A DNA stretch of 64,000 bases from Euglena gracilis. Taxonomy: Eukaryota; Euglenida; Euglenophyceae; Euglenales. Location: contig CP154956.1 of NCBI GenBank assembly GCA_039621445.1, forward strand, positions 16,993,562 to 17,057,561. Reading direction: 5' to 3'. Under the pieces are notes generated by a model, which was given only the letters and a program-made list of their open reading frames with translations, was not told the origin of the DNA and did no database searches. Below, piece after piece: positions 29,201 through 39,211 of the stretch. A program made the translations under genes and the position numbers. How positions within the stretch are numbered: the stretch's first letter is position 1; the number at the start of each line of letters is the position of its first letter.

Positions 29201-32200
29201 GACCGGCGGGGGGGGGGGAGGGGGTCCCCCACCCACCCCCTGGGGAGGGTCCCGGGGTGCCCACTCTCGTTTCCCCCAAAAAGGCCAAAAATATATCCAA
29301 CCCCCCTCTGGGGGGACCCCGGTGGGGTCAGCCGGACCCACCCCCCCTACCCCCCTGGGGGTCCAAGACTAAAAAAACCCCTGGTCCGGACCCCCCCTCT
29401 ATTTGATAACTTTCCCAATGTCCGGGTGCTGGGGTCTGCGACGAACCCGGCTTTGTATTTCTTGAAAAATCGTCGGTTTGGGCGATGGGTTTTTTTCAAG
29501 TGCACCTCTCAGGGAAACCAAGTGCAACTTCAAGTTCCCTTTTCTCAGAAGTTTTCCACTCGATCCTCCCTTGGGATAGCCAGCTCGCCATTTTTCCCCC
29601 CCGTCCCGCTTTGCATTTGTGGATCCAATGAAGTTGCTTTGCCCATGGGCATCTTTCTGGGCCATCACTCCAGCGCACCCCTGTGGTTTCAGTTCGCGTC
29701 ATACAATCGCAAATCACTTATCGCTCTGTTTGTCGCTGGCCGACCGACTGGGTGACTGACTGGCTCTTTCAGAGTGACTGAATGGTTTTTGGCCCAAGGC
29801 CCCTGCAACCATAGAATTTACCTGGAAAGCCAGGCAATCAACCCCTGGGATATAGGGAAAGAATAGATGCAATACCTTTCTTGCGCTTTGGTGTCTCTCC
29901 AAATGTGTATTTGTCCAACCTTGACACATTTGCGCTGCAGTTTATGTGCTGGGGAGGGATGAATGAACCGTCGCTGGCCACATGTCGTACGACGGCAGCG
30001 GCTTCTCCCACGGCCGCAGCTCCCTATGGGGCACCTCGCTGTCCATCCACTCTGGGGGTGCGTACGCCTTGCAGCCGCCGGTGGGGGCCCGGCCGCCACG
30101 ACGTGTCTCAAAACCAACCCGTCTCGAAAGACAGAGATCACACATCCTCACATTTACACGCGGGGAACAGGCAAGGTGCGCGTTTTTTTTTTTGAATGAA
30201 TGACTTAAAAATCCTTTAAATTTTTTGAGTAATATTCATATTCTGCACAATGATTTTTTGCAAAAATTTTGCGTCGTTTGTTTGGTTTGCCCTTATTGTT
30301 TGAAAATTGGTCATCTACCAGACCTGCCCGTTCCGACGGTGCCACTCAACCCCCCGCCACCCACCACCCACGGGGTTTCCATCATTCCTGTGTGCATTGT
30401 GCATTTCAATGCTCTCCCCTTGGCTCAAGAAGCACTCCCGCTGTTTCCCAGAAAGAGTCATTCGACGTGACTCGAAGCGAGCCAATCATGTGGCAGGTTG
30501 GGCCAGGCGGGGACGGCCAAGAAATAAGAGAAAGACGTGGGGGGAGTGAATGATGGCCGGGGGCAACGGTGCAGGGGGAAAGCCCCCACCGCTCCAGCCG
30601 CAGTGGGCTGCCGAAGCCACTCAGCTTCACCTGCTTGCCCGCCCCGGCCAGCAGCACCGTTTCAGCGCGAAGGTCGCCGTGCAGGTACCCTGTGGGGCGC
30701 CCAACCAGCACACTCCCACCTGTGATTTCAGCCGGTAAGCCGAAGCTTCTGCGTTGGGAGTTGCTGTTTTAAAAATTTGTGGGAGTTGCAGCTCAAGTTG
30801 ATGGTGCATTGGCACGGCCAAATACTGAGTATCACCCCTGACAGCCGGAAAAAAAACAAAAAAAACGCGAAACTCTCCAGACCGATTCCGGCCGTTGAAA
30901 ATTTTGGGCTTCCGCCATCGATCACATGAAAGTGCTTCACCATTTCTGGACCACCTCATGAGGCCAGGCACACCCTGCTCGTGGATGAAGGCGAGGGCGG
31001 CGGCCAGCTGCACGGCGAACTCCCGGACGCGCCGGGCGGAGAGGGCGGCGGTGCGGGCAGCCCGGGCCTGGAGATACCGCGCCAGGGTCCCGTGCTCGCA
31101 GTACTCCAGCCTGGGACGGCGGGGGAGCAGCCAGCAGGGGAAAGGGTACATCGACCGCCAGCAACACTGTGAGTTGAGGCCATAGCTTCCACTGTTCGAA
31201 TAGATTCACGCGACATTAAAATCAAATCAAATCAACCAACTCGAACTTAAAACGACTGAGCTGGCCAGCTAATTAACAGAAAATTAAACAAAAAATGAGT
31301 CAGCCAGACGGAAGGGAACGAGTTGTCGGATATTATTTCCTTGTTTCTTGCTATCCTTTAACCATAGTCCTTGTACTCTGGTTTGCTGACGTTGTTGTAA
31401 AATTTACAAACTACGAAATGGTCGTAAGACCAGGTCCAAAAAAAGACCATTTTACTTTATTATTATTTATTTATTTTTTATCGTCACCTGCAACCCCTGA
31501 CCGAGGGGGGTCGGAGGCACCCCCTGACCTGAAACCCCGGACTGGGGGGGGGTGGTCGGTGGGCAAGGGGTAAATAATACCCCCCCCTCTCGGGGTCCGA
31601 CTTCATCGACCAAATTAATACCCCCCCAATTTCGGGCCGACGACCCGGATTTTGACCTGAAAATGGGGGCAAAAACCACATCTCTGACAACAAATTACAA
31701 AAAAATCGGTGTTTCTGGATCATCTTGCCTCCAAAAATGCCAAAATTTTATGAGAAAGGACAAAAAATGACCCAAAAGGGGGTTTTGGGTGCTATTTTGG
31801 GTCCACGGGACTTGGAAAAAATTCGAAAAATTTGGGGTGCTACCCCCCCCCCCCAAATAATACCCCCCCCCCCGTCGGGTCGGGACTTCGGGCGAAAAAA
31901 AACAACCCTGAAGGGTATTACTTGGGGGGGTGTTTTACCAAGCCACCGCCGAGAAACAAAACCCATGCTCCACAGCCACAAACACAGCGTGTGAGGGCAC
32001 ACTGGACGCAGAGGCAGCGGACGCCCTCCACGCGGTGGACGAAGTGGCGGTGGTACTGCACGACGTTCGGGTGCCGCAGGCGGCGCAGCAGGGCGAGGGT
32101 GGCCGGGAGGCCGGCTGCGGAGGCGCCGCCCACGGCGCAGCCCCGGGAAGCACCGCTGGCAAACCCCCAAGGGAGAAGGAGTTTCCGTTTGTGTTGGGGA

Positions 32201-32890
32201 AAGTACATGCAGAAGGTGAGGGAGGGGGGAGAGACAGACAGAGATAATGTGTGTGCGTGTGCGTATGTGTGCCTCTCTGTGTGTGTGTGCATGTGTGTGT
32301 GCGCGTGGGTTGTGTGTGTGGTGTGCATATGTGTGTGTGCATGTGTGTGCGCGTGTATGTGCATGTGTGTGTGTGCGCGTGTGTGTGCATGTGTGTGTGC
32401 GTGTGAGTGTGTGTGCATGTGTGTGTGTGTTTGTGTGTGCGTGTGCATATGTGCCTGTGCGTGTGCGTGTGTCGTGTGTGCGTGCGCACGTGTGCGTGTG
32501 CATATGTGTGCGTGTGCATATGTGTGTGTGTGCATGTGTGCACGTGTGCATATGTGCGTGTGTCTGTGTGTCTAATGCACAGGGAGAGTCAGGGAAACCA
32601 ACCTGCAGGAACAAAGTTCTGCTTTGCGGCCTTGTGTTTTTATGATTTTAAGTTCTTAATTTTTTGATACAAATTATGTATAAGTATAAACATAATATAT
32701 AAATTTGATTTTTTTAAAAAAATTTTTAAATTAAAACACAACAATTTTATTTGAGTTGGTGCAAGACCCCGCTGGGCCACACCGGGTGTCGGCAGGGGCC
32801 ACCTTCAAGGCGTAGAGGCGGCCGGACTCCTCCTCGTGCACGCGGTACACGCTGGCCCACGTTCCGTCCGCGATGTGGGAGGCGATGCGG
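25976..32890 (-). CDS. Protein kinase-like protein B (probable pseudokinase), N-terminus incomplete
   Basis: Minus-strand exons: about 32781-32890 ([17 protein letters not shown]), 32003-32114 ([15 protein letters not shown]), 30974-31110 ([13 protein letters not shown]...LAFIHEQG), 30568-30689 ([25 protein letters not shown]), about 29969-30106 ([11 protein letters not shown]...SYDMW), 29003-29103 ([17 protein letters not shown]) and 25976-26118 ([16 protein letters not shown], stop TGA). This covers kinase subdomains I to XI and is NEK-like in the HPNVVQY region. The VAIK-type lysine is present. The alpha-C glutamate position is T, HRD is HGD, the catalytic-loop asparagine is T, and DFG is GFG, so phosphotransfer is unlikely. 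The DMW/LGC junction does not fit a GT-AG intron. Paralogue of the gene at 55266-63378 with matching exon boundaries. Catalytic activity and partners are unknown; a scaffold role is inference. Confidence 0.8.
26153..26250. repeat. CA microsatellite
   Basis: About 48 CA units with one CG interruption, starting 35 bp upstream (minus strand) of the last exon of pseudokinase gene B. Confidence 0.97.
26605..28215. repeat. Satellite-like dispersed block, copy 1 (with inserted MITE)
   Basis: Starts with CTCTGAGCTCTTATCCC...AAGAGCGAAGCTTACC and continues as degenerate units of about 190 bp built on 'gaagcccttggaacgccctatc', 'tttgatttccccacaactc', 'gagttatggccatttttcgg' and 'ggggtcaaaaaatcga'. It ends in 'ccaaaaaccatgttttttgg' and 'gagccgaaaatgag' units. 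The same order is found at 41190-42290. The 27770-28093 MITE splits one unit. It lies in an intron of pseudokinase gene B. Confidence 0.78.
27770..28093. mobile_element. Class I MITE, 324 bp, perfect TSD
   Basis: Termini CATGCTTGTGCTTA and, on the other strand, CAGGCTTGTGCTTA. Perfect 8-bp duplication ctccagac (27762-27769 and 28094-28101). The interior is rich in poly-G/C and carries the 'gaaaatggcctgtttcgggccc' / 'ggcgccttcggcgcc' block. It interrupts a satellite unit whose unoccupied counterpart is at about 42215-42290. Confidence 0.92.
29186..29383. mobile_element. Class I MITE, 198 bp, perfect TSD
   Basis: Left CAGG then a T-run and AAGACCGG; right reads CAGGGGTTTTTTTAGTCTTG on the other strand. 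Perfect 8-bp duplication gtccggac (29178-29185 and 29384-29391). The interior is CCACCCACCCCC, poly-G/C and 'cccccaaaaaggccaaaaat'. Same family as 51195-51420 and 63430-63631. It lies in an intron of pseudokinase gene B. Confidence 0.92.
31480..31940. repeat. AATAATACCCCC / CCTGCAACC repeat cluster
   Basis: CACCTGCAACCCCTGACCG near 31487, then several ATAATACCCCCCC steps (31573, 31616, 31855) and the inverted GGGTATTACTTGGGGGG near 31914. It resembles class II ends, but boundaries could not be fixed. It lies in an intron of pseudokinase gene B. Confidence 0.5.
32240..32575. repeat. GT/GC/AT-rich degenerate microsatellite
   Basis: Imperfect TGTGTGCG and GTGCATATG steps over about 330 bp in the pseudokinase B intron between the first and second recognised exons. 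Confidence 0.95.
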
Positions 32891-32968
32891 GGTCATCGGT
32901 GCGTGCGGTCCCCTTGGCCAGCGGGAAAACTCCCCTGCATTTCCCAGTTACACACAGAGGAGGGGCCG

Positions 32969-33345
32969 CAGGAGTTTTTATTAAGACTGGGGGGAGGGGG
33001 GTCCCCCCACCCACCCACCCACCCCCTGGGGCCCGGCCCCCCCGGGGGGGTCCCAGGGGACCCATTCACTTCCCCCGAAAATGGCCAAAAATCTCGAAAA
33101 ATGCCAAAAATAGCACCTTTTTCAAGAATTTTCTGCTCCTTCATAAACACATGTGTGTATACGTATATATACACATATTCCGCCTGTCATTTGACCTATT
33201 TAGCCTATATTACCCTTGATTTTTTTTTTCAGATTTTCAGGTCATTTTGGCACGTGTCCCCTCCAGAGGTTTTTTTGTCTTGGACCTCTGGGGGGGAGTG
33301 GGGGGGGATATGGTGGGGGTCCGGCCGAGCCCCCCCCCCACAAAG
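32969..33345. mobile_element. Two partial class I MITE copies
   Basis: 32969-33130 matches the left part of the 29186/63430 family (CAGGAGTTTTTATTAAGACTG then CCACCCACC, poly-G/C and 'cccccgaaaatggccaaaaat'). 33265-33345 matches the left part of 51195-51420 (GTTTTTTTGTCTTGGACC and GTCCGGCCGAGCCC), that is the opposite end. Between them is unrelated sequence. This could be one element with an internal replacement or two broken copies. Confidence 0.65.
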
Positions 33346-34369
33346 GATGTGTGTCTACGAGTGCGTTTGCGTGCACATACGTGTGCATGTGCGTATGTGC
33401 GTGTTTATATATTTATGTGCAATGCTGCATAATATAACAGAATGTGCTGTGCAACATTTCTTTATTTGTCGTTGGTTTTGCCCCGGAATTTTTGGTGAGC
33501 TATCTGCTTTGCATTCTTCTGAGACGTTTGCTTTTGCCAGAATGCTCAGCTGAAATGCTTTTAATGACCAGAAAACATCCAAGAGTGGTTTGTAAACGAA
33601 CCAAATATGTGAAATAAATGCAAAACACAATCCCTCTCCATATCCCCTCATAACTCATGCATTTTCAAAAAAAACATTTGCTGTTTGTTTGTCGCCAACC
33701 ACCGATGTCCATAATTTACTGATCACCGTCATGGATCGGAGCTGCGTCTATGTTTTGGCCTGCATGCCCAAGGACACCGAGACTTCAGAAAAACAGAAAA
33801 AAAGTAACATCTGTCCAGTTGCACGGGTTATTCATTGGCAGTGCCAGAAACATAGGCGGGCGTGTAGGACGCCCATGTCCTTCTGGAACTGGGGCCGGGA
33901 GGCTCTCTGGGTCCATTGGAAAAGAAAATGGAAACTGAGGAACAAGGCTGACCTTCAAACGGGTGTTGGGCAAGAAAGCGCATCGAAGCGTGTGCAGAGA
34001 CAAATGCGGACCATGTCACGAAGTGCACAGCGTGGAAAAAACGAGTCCTTCCCTGGGGGGGGTTAAATCATGTAAAAATCTGGGCAGGTCATGATCATCA
34101 TCATCATCACAAAAATAAGCGAAAACCCCCCAAAATGGGGGGGGTCTATAACTGCCAGTTAAAACCGGAGGCAAGCTTTAAGGTCGATACAAATAAGGCG
34201 GAGTGCCGGGGGGGGGGCAAATAAATCACTCATCCTTTTCCCTTGCTTGCGAGCCGGTTTCCTGATCACGAACAGCACGTGTTCGAAACGGTGTTGGGCA
34301 TCGGAAAAAAACACGCCAGCACACGTGAACGGAGAAGGGAGAACGGAGGGGAGGCAGGCGGTCCCCCAC
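33346..34369. other. No gene recognised
   Basis: Region upstream (minus strand) of the first recognised pseudokinase B exon; missing N-terminal exons may lie here. 33350-33420 is GT/GC-rich. 34080-34230 has short poly-G tracts and an ATC run. Confidence 0.3.
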
Positions 34370-34611
34370 GCGGTCCACCACCACCCGGCCGGTCACGCAC
34401 CGGGCGGGGTCCACGTCCGGCGGCGCCACCACCGCCAGAGCAGAACGGGAAGGCCTGGGGTGGGGGGTCGACCCCCCCCCCTCCAGGCAGGGTGGGGGGG
34501 GGGTGGTCGACCCCCCGCCCACCACCCTGGCTGTTCGGCCGATTCCCGTTCTGCCCTGGCCACCGCCAGCTGTGGCGGTCCGACGGCGGTCGCAGCGGCG
34601 ACGGCGGCCAT
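34370..34611 (-). CDS. Candidate first coding exon split by a class I MITE
   Basis: ATG at 34611 in a good context (ACAATGG) opens MAAVAAATAVGPPQLAV. After the element at 34436-34558 the frame resumes as VAPPDVDPARCVTGRVVVDR and meets a possible donor CGC|GTGGGG at 34370. Leaving out the element and one duplication copy gives 111 nt, 37 codons in one frame. It could be the N-terminus of pseudokinase B (32.9 kb downstream) or an unrelated gene. The protein is not recognised. Confidence 0.38.
34436..34558. mobile_element. Class I MITE, 123 bp, inside a putative exon
   Basis: Termini CAGAGCAGAACGGGAA and, on the other strand, CAGGGCAGAACGGGAA. Flanking 8-mers accaccgc (34428-34435) and gccaccgc (34559-34566) match at 7 of 8. 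The interior is two GGTCGACCCCCC blocks. A partial relative begins at about 49096 (CAGGGCAGAATGGGAAGGCC). Confidence 0.82.
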
Positions 34612-34929
34612 TGTATTGTGTCGTTGCCTGCGGCGGGGGGACGGCAGTCTGCCCGGGGGTGGGGAGGCCGGGCGGAGAGCGACCCGAAATGAGTGCCCGC
34701 GGGGTACGTCGGCGGGCCAGCACAAAGTTAGTGCTGGTTTGGTTCGTCAAAACGGTTGTGACCAGGCGACCCGAAAACGAAGGGGTAATGTTGGGAGTCA
34801 GCCAATACAACCAAATTCTTGGCATATACCCCCCATGCCAAAAGTGCATCCTCATGTCCTCATTTTTCTTCAATGAGGAGGGTTTGTCTTATTTGGTTGG
34901 CTTGGGGGGGGACGCCATTGCTTCAGGTG

Positions 34930-35292
34930 CCACTGGGGGGTCCACTGGCTAGCCAGACACTGAAAAAAATGGACTAGCAAGACCCCCCCCTCCCCCCCCC
35001 CAGGGGGCCCAGGGGCCCCCCGCTGGAAAAAAAATCTTCCTCTAGCGCTGAGCCGAGGTGCAAACGAGTTTGCAATGCAGTTTGTAATGCATTTTCTGGC
35101 TGATTTTGTTCAAAAAACTCAGTAAAATGCCAAAAATTGGCATTTTTAGCCAGTTTTGGGGGTCAATTTTTTTTTCTTCAGTGCTTCGTGCCGGTCACTG
35201 GAAAAATATTTTTCCACTAGCTGGCCCTACTACCAGACCCCCCCAGGGGAGGGTCCATAATTTCCGCAAGCCAAGTTTGGACTAGCTAGTCC
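34930..35292. repeat. Dispersed repeat, CCACTAGCTAGCC family, copy 2
   Basis: Begins GGTCCACTGGCTAGCCAG and ends GGACTAGCTAGTCC. Colinear with 222-570, including 'gattttgttcaaaaaactc' and 'aaaatgccaaaaattggcat'. Contains a GTGCTTCGTGCC hairpin-like motif near 35189. Confidence 0.6.
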
Positions 35293-35293
35293 C

Positions 35294-35398
35294 TGTGTGC
35301 AATGTGGCTGTTTTTTTGGTGCCTTTTATCCCTTCTTCTGGCCTGGCGCTGTTGTTCGCCTCTGGCCCTTTTTGTCTGTGTACGTGGAGGTGGCCGGA
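35294..35398. repeat. 105-bp dispersed repeat, copy 2
   Basis: Nearly the same as 25830-25936 across CCCTTCTTCTGGCCTGGCGC and TTTTTGTCTGTGTACGTGGA. It immediately follows the CTAGC-family repeat and precedes the orphan exon at 35415. Confidence 0.88.
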
Positions 35399-35414
35399 GC
35401 CTGGCGGGACTTAC

Positions 35415-35501
35415 CTTGTTTACGACGCCGGCCACCAAGCGCCCGCCAGGCACATACTCCACTTTAGTTAGGGGGGTCTCCTTCACCGTGACGACGCACC
35501 G
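35415..35501 (-). CDS. Orphan exon with canonical donor
   Basis: On the minus strand an open frame containing TVKETPLTKVEYVPGG and RLVAGVVNK ends at AAG|GTAAGT, one of only two GTRAGT donors in the window. A plausible CTAG acceptor lies just above 35501. Codon use and regular hydrophobic spacing look coding (beta-strand-like), but I do not recognise the family. It may belong to a gene whose other exons lie above 35.5 kb. Confidence 0.45.
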
Positions 35502-35659
35502 GTTACTCTAGTCCACGACCCCAGCAGGTGTGGTTCCCAACTCAATGGACAGGTCCACTCAATTGGGAACAAACTCATGGGTAGGTCTGTTCCAGGCCCG
35601 GAGGCACCTCCCGGGGCAGTCCTGTCCCACAAACACACCCACTTGGAACCCGGTCAGGC

Positions 35660-35725
35660 ACCCCCCCCCCTCCTGGGGGCACCCCCCCCCTCCTGGGGGC
35701 ACCCCTCCGGGGGGGGGGGTACTGC
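35660..35725. repeat. Short tandem CCTGGGGGCACCCC units
   Basis: Three direct units of about 22 bp composed of a poly-C run, TCCTGGGGGCA and CCCC. Confidence 0.8.
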
Positions 35726-35729
35726 AAAG

Positions 35730-37245
35730 CCTTAAACAATAGACTGTTGGGGAGTTTATAAATACAGAAAAAAGTCGATCCGCGATACAATTCTCTCCCT
35801 GTTCTGCCCCCTCTTTATAAAAATATACAAAAATAATACAAAATAAATATATAAAATAAAATAACAAGCGGTGGAAGATGCCTTGCACTGGACATGTTTG
35901 TCCAACTTGTCATGTTTTCCCAGCCTTAGGTACGACATTAGAGAACCTCTATTTCGAGGCCATTTAAAAGCCCTCATGTCACCCGGACTGGAACAACTGG
36001 CGTGCAAAACCAGATAACAAACCCAGAGGACACAGAGGCAGCATCAGCCTGGCAACCGCGCAATGAATATCCGGCCGGAGCCTGTGGGACAACGGGTTGG
36101 CAGGGGAAGGAGGGCGGCAGGCTGCCATTTTCCTCTGACGCCCTCCAGGGCCGGGCTAGACGGGGCGGCCTTTGGGGGGGGTTCGAACCCCCCCCCCCCC
36201 CGCCCGGGAGGCGGGGGTAGACATGCCCACCAATCCGGGGCGAGGTCCCCTGTTGGATAGGAGAGGGCTTCGGATTTGGGAGGGGCCGGCACAGGGGACC
36301 GGTCAGGCATCTGTTTAGGACCCCCTGGGGGGTCCCCCACCCACCCATCCCGCCTGGCACTGGAGGGAGGGGGGGGGGGGTGGGCGGAGACCACCCCCGA
36401 AACCGGGCCATACAAAGCCGTTTCCCCCCCAAAAATACTGCGCTTCGGGCTGCAACCACACCCAGGTTTCCAGCCTGGGCCTCAACCCTCCCCTCCTCCA
36501 GGGGGTCCAGCCCTGGACCCCTCCCCAACCGCCAACCCCCAACTCAAAAAGAAGCCCGCGATGGGAGAAACTGCGGTCTTTTGGACTTCGTGCAAAATCC
36601 CACAAGCATCCATCTCTTTAAGGGCACTGTTGCCAGGGCTGGAAATTTGGGCTGCCGCCCCCCGGGGCAGGACCTTGGCTGGGGCTGAACTGGGCCCGGC
36701 CAGCTGGCATCTGGAACCCCCTGAAACATGCCCCTAAAAGCCCCCCCAAACGCCGGTTCTGTCCATTTTTGCACACCCTTGCAATTTTTTTTTTCGACTG
36801 GACCCAGCAAAAAGGGCTGGCTAACCCCCCCCCCCGGGGTGGGGAAAGGGGGTGCTGCAGCGGCTGGGCTGGGCCAAAATCGGGGCTGGCTGCAGCAGCC
36901 CCCCCCCCTGGAGGGGTGTCTGCAAATCCTAAAAGAGATGAATGCCCGCAAGCACCATTTCTAGAAATGTCACCCTGCATAGAAGAGAAGAATGAAATTT
37001 GGGTTCACCCAAATGTGCATCCAAGCAGGCATCCGCAGCCTCTGGGAGTGGGGGCTCCGCGGAGAAGGTTCAGAATGAAAAAAAAACCAACAACAGCCTG
37101 GCGGGAAGGCAGCGCCGCCGAACAGCAGGGCACTGCGGTCACTGCGTGGTGGCCTCTGCAAGGCGAGGGCGAACCAGGCTTCTGTTTACCAACCGAGAGG
37201 GGGCGGTGCCGTGTGCTCTGCGGCTCTGCCTACCCAGAACCCCCC
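35730..37245. other. Poly-G/C-rich stretch, no gene recognised
   Basis: Contains numerous 7-13 bp G or C tracts (36170-36205, 36365-36385, 36830, 36900) and short class I-like ends (TTTAGGACCCCC near 36317; CAGGCTTCTGTTTACC near 37177). Frames on both strands are proline/glycine-rich and reflect the tracts. Confidence 0.35.
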
Positions 37246-37390
37246 CCCCCCCCGGGGTCGGGTTTGGACCCCGGTGCCTGCCGACCAAACCAATTTCCCC
37301 TTGAAAACGGCCATTCTCGGGCCCTTTGGTGCCGGGCGGCATGCCAGAGCACTACGTACCCCAAAACCCGACTCCCCGGGGGTAAAAAAA
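37246..37390. repeat. MITE interior block (GAAAACGGCCATTCTCGGGCC)
   Basis: Same block as in the elements at 4378, 21527 and 27770: GGGTTTGGACCCCGG, CCTGCCGACCAAACC, 'ccttgaaaacggccattctcgg', GTGCCGGGCGGCATGCC, 'aaaacccgactcccc'. A left end CAGGCTTCTGTTTACC is at 37177-37192. No matching right end was found, so it is probably truncated. Confidence 0.6.
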
Positions 37391-37429
37391 AATGCCCCAC
37401 CTACCCCCCCCCCCGGCTCACCTCACCGG

Positions 37430-37640
37430 CCTGGGCCATGTTGGCCCCAACAGACTGGGGGGCCAACTTCAGGGGGGTCATGTTGACCCCAACGGCCAAG
37501 GGGGGCCAAACGAGCCACCAAGCCAAAATGCATCAGAAAGGGGGGGTCCATGTCGCCCCCAACGAGCCGGGGTGCCAACTTTGGGGGGTGGGGGCATGTT
37601 GACCCCAACAGCCGGGAGGGCCATCGAGCCAAGGGGGGGG
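37430..37640. repeat. Degenerate tandem repeat (TGTTGACCCCAAC)
   Basis: Four imperfect units of about 50 bp carrying CATGTTGGCCCCAAC-type and GGGGGCCAACTTNGGGG-type steps. Confidence 0.7.
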
Positions 37641-37698
37641 GCAATGAACCGGTGGGGGGGGGTCGGTACCACCCCCAGCCAGCCTGCCTGCCTGCCTG

Positions 37699-38141
37699 CA
37701 GGGGGGGGGGAATGCAACTTGGCCCTTCAAATTATGCAAGTAAAAAAAATGCAAAAAAAATGCAAAAAAATGCAAAAAAACGCAAAAAAATGCAACTTGC
37801 ATGAAAACCTTGAGAAAAAGCTGGAATATGACAGAGCTTTGCTGCCTAAAATCAAAAAAAATTTCCAGGGCAAAATATTTTATGCAAAAAAACGCAAAAA
37901 AAATGCAAAAAAATCCAAACATATGCCAACCAATTTCAAAATTTTTTTTCAAGGGCAAAATAGTTTATGTAAAAAATGCAAAAAAATGCAAAAAAATCCA
38001 AACATACGGCAACCAACTACAAAATTTTTTTACATGGCAAATATTTTATGCAAAAAAATGCAAAAAAAAATTCAAAAAAATGCAAATTTCGGGAAAACCT
38101 GATTATGCAAATTATGCAAGTTGCATTCCCCCCCCCCCCTG
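37699..38141. mobile_element. Class I element, 443 bp, with TGCAAAAAA arrays
   Basis: Left CAG plus poly-G then AATGCAACTTG; right AAGTTGCATT then poly-C and CTG, nearly perfect inverted ends. A 7-bp duplication ctgcctg (37692-37698 and 38142-38148); the left copy lies in a CCTG repeat. Arms and centre are filled with ATGCAAAAAA steps in direct orientation. Related in design to 24950-25446 and 22239-23519. Confidence 0.78.
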
Positions 38142-38149
38142 CTGCCTGC

Positions 38150-39170
38150 CCTGGGTGGGGGTGAGACTACGCCGAAAAAGAAGCGTGGACCGGCTCCCTT
38201 CTCTCGGGGGGCAGGGGTTGGGCTGGCGGCGGGAATGGGGGAAAATGGTCCCGAGACTGCCCTGGTATTTGTCGGGTGGGTCCCGAACGGACTTGGGACT
38301 GAAAAAAATGACAACCACACCATACCAGTGATGATGCGAAAGCAGCACTCACGGCGACGACTTCATGCATGCGCATGGTTTGGGGCACCTGAAATCCAGC
38401 GGTGCATACGATGAATGCCATTTCCACTAAAATGCTGGGAAACGGTCATTCCTAAATCAGACAAAAAAAGCAAAAAGGTGAATGAAGCATTTTCCTTTCT
38501 TTTCTTTTTCTTTTTTTTTTTTTTTTTTAAATTCAAGAAGCAGCAGAAGGCAAAGAGGGCGAGCAAAAGAGCCAAACCAAAGCGGAGAAAGCATCTACCT
38601 GTACAATTTGTTCTCCGTGGTATGCAATTCTGGAAAAAATTGAGAATTTTCTGGTTTTTGGTGATTCTTCCTTCATCGATGGCACATTATTCTCTTCTGT
38701 GTGCCCATGCGACAATTTCAGAAAAAGCTACACAGCAGCACAGCCTCGATGGATAAAATGCCACCACGCCACCACACAACAAACGCTCAGAGGACGTGAA
38801 AAGACGGGCGGAGGCAACTCCATGCCTCTTTCACACCTGTGGCGCGGGAAAGATATCAGCGTACGCTCCCATCTCGCTATTGCTTGTTGTACACCAAACC
38901 ACAATTCGGCCATACAGTTATCACAATAATATATCTAACACGGGACGATTCCATGCATCTATGCACAAAGGTAGTCACTTCTCACCATATTCCCATGAAA
39001 AAATACAAAGGGTACGGCCAACAATATGGCCACATTTCAGCCAACCATTGTCGCGGGGGGGGGGAATGATTTCCGGCGCCAATCCCCCCAAAAGAGCATT
39101 TTTGTGCTATTTACTTGAATAGTTCCACGTCGAGACCGCCTCCTGCGTCTCAACCACTGACCATGGGGGG
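38150..39170. other. No gene recognised
   Basis: Mostly unremarkable single-copy-looking sequence with one T-run (38510-38528). Minus and plus frames of 60-110 codons show no motif. Confidence 0.3.
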
Positions 39171-39174
39171 GGGG

Positions 39175-39211
39175 GTCTTTATTTGGACCTGGTCGGTCCA
39201 ATAAAGACATG
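39175..39211. repeat. Perfect-stem hairpin
   Basis: GGTCTTTATTTGGACC and GGTCCAATAAAGAC form a stem of about 14 bp with one bulged T around the loop TGGTC, directly after a poly-G run. It resembles the arm of a class II fold-back reduced to a hairpin. Confidence 0.7.
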
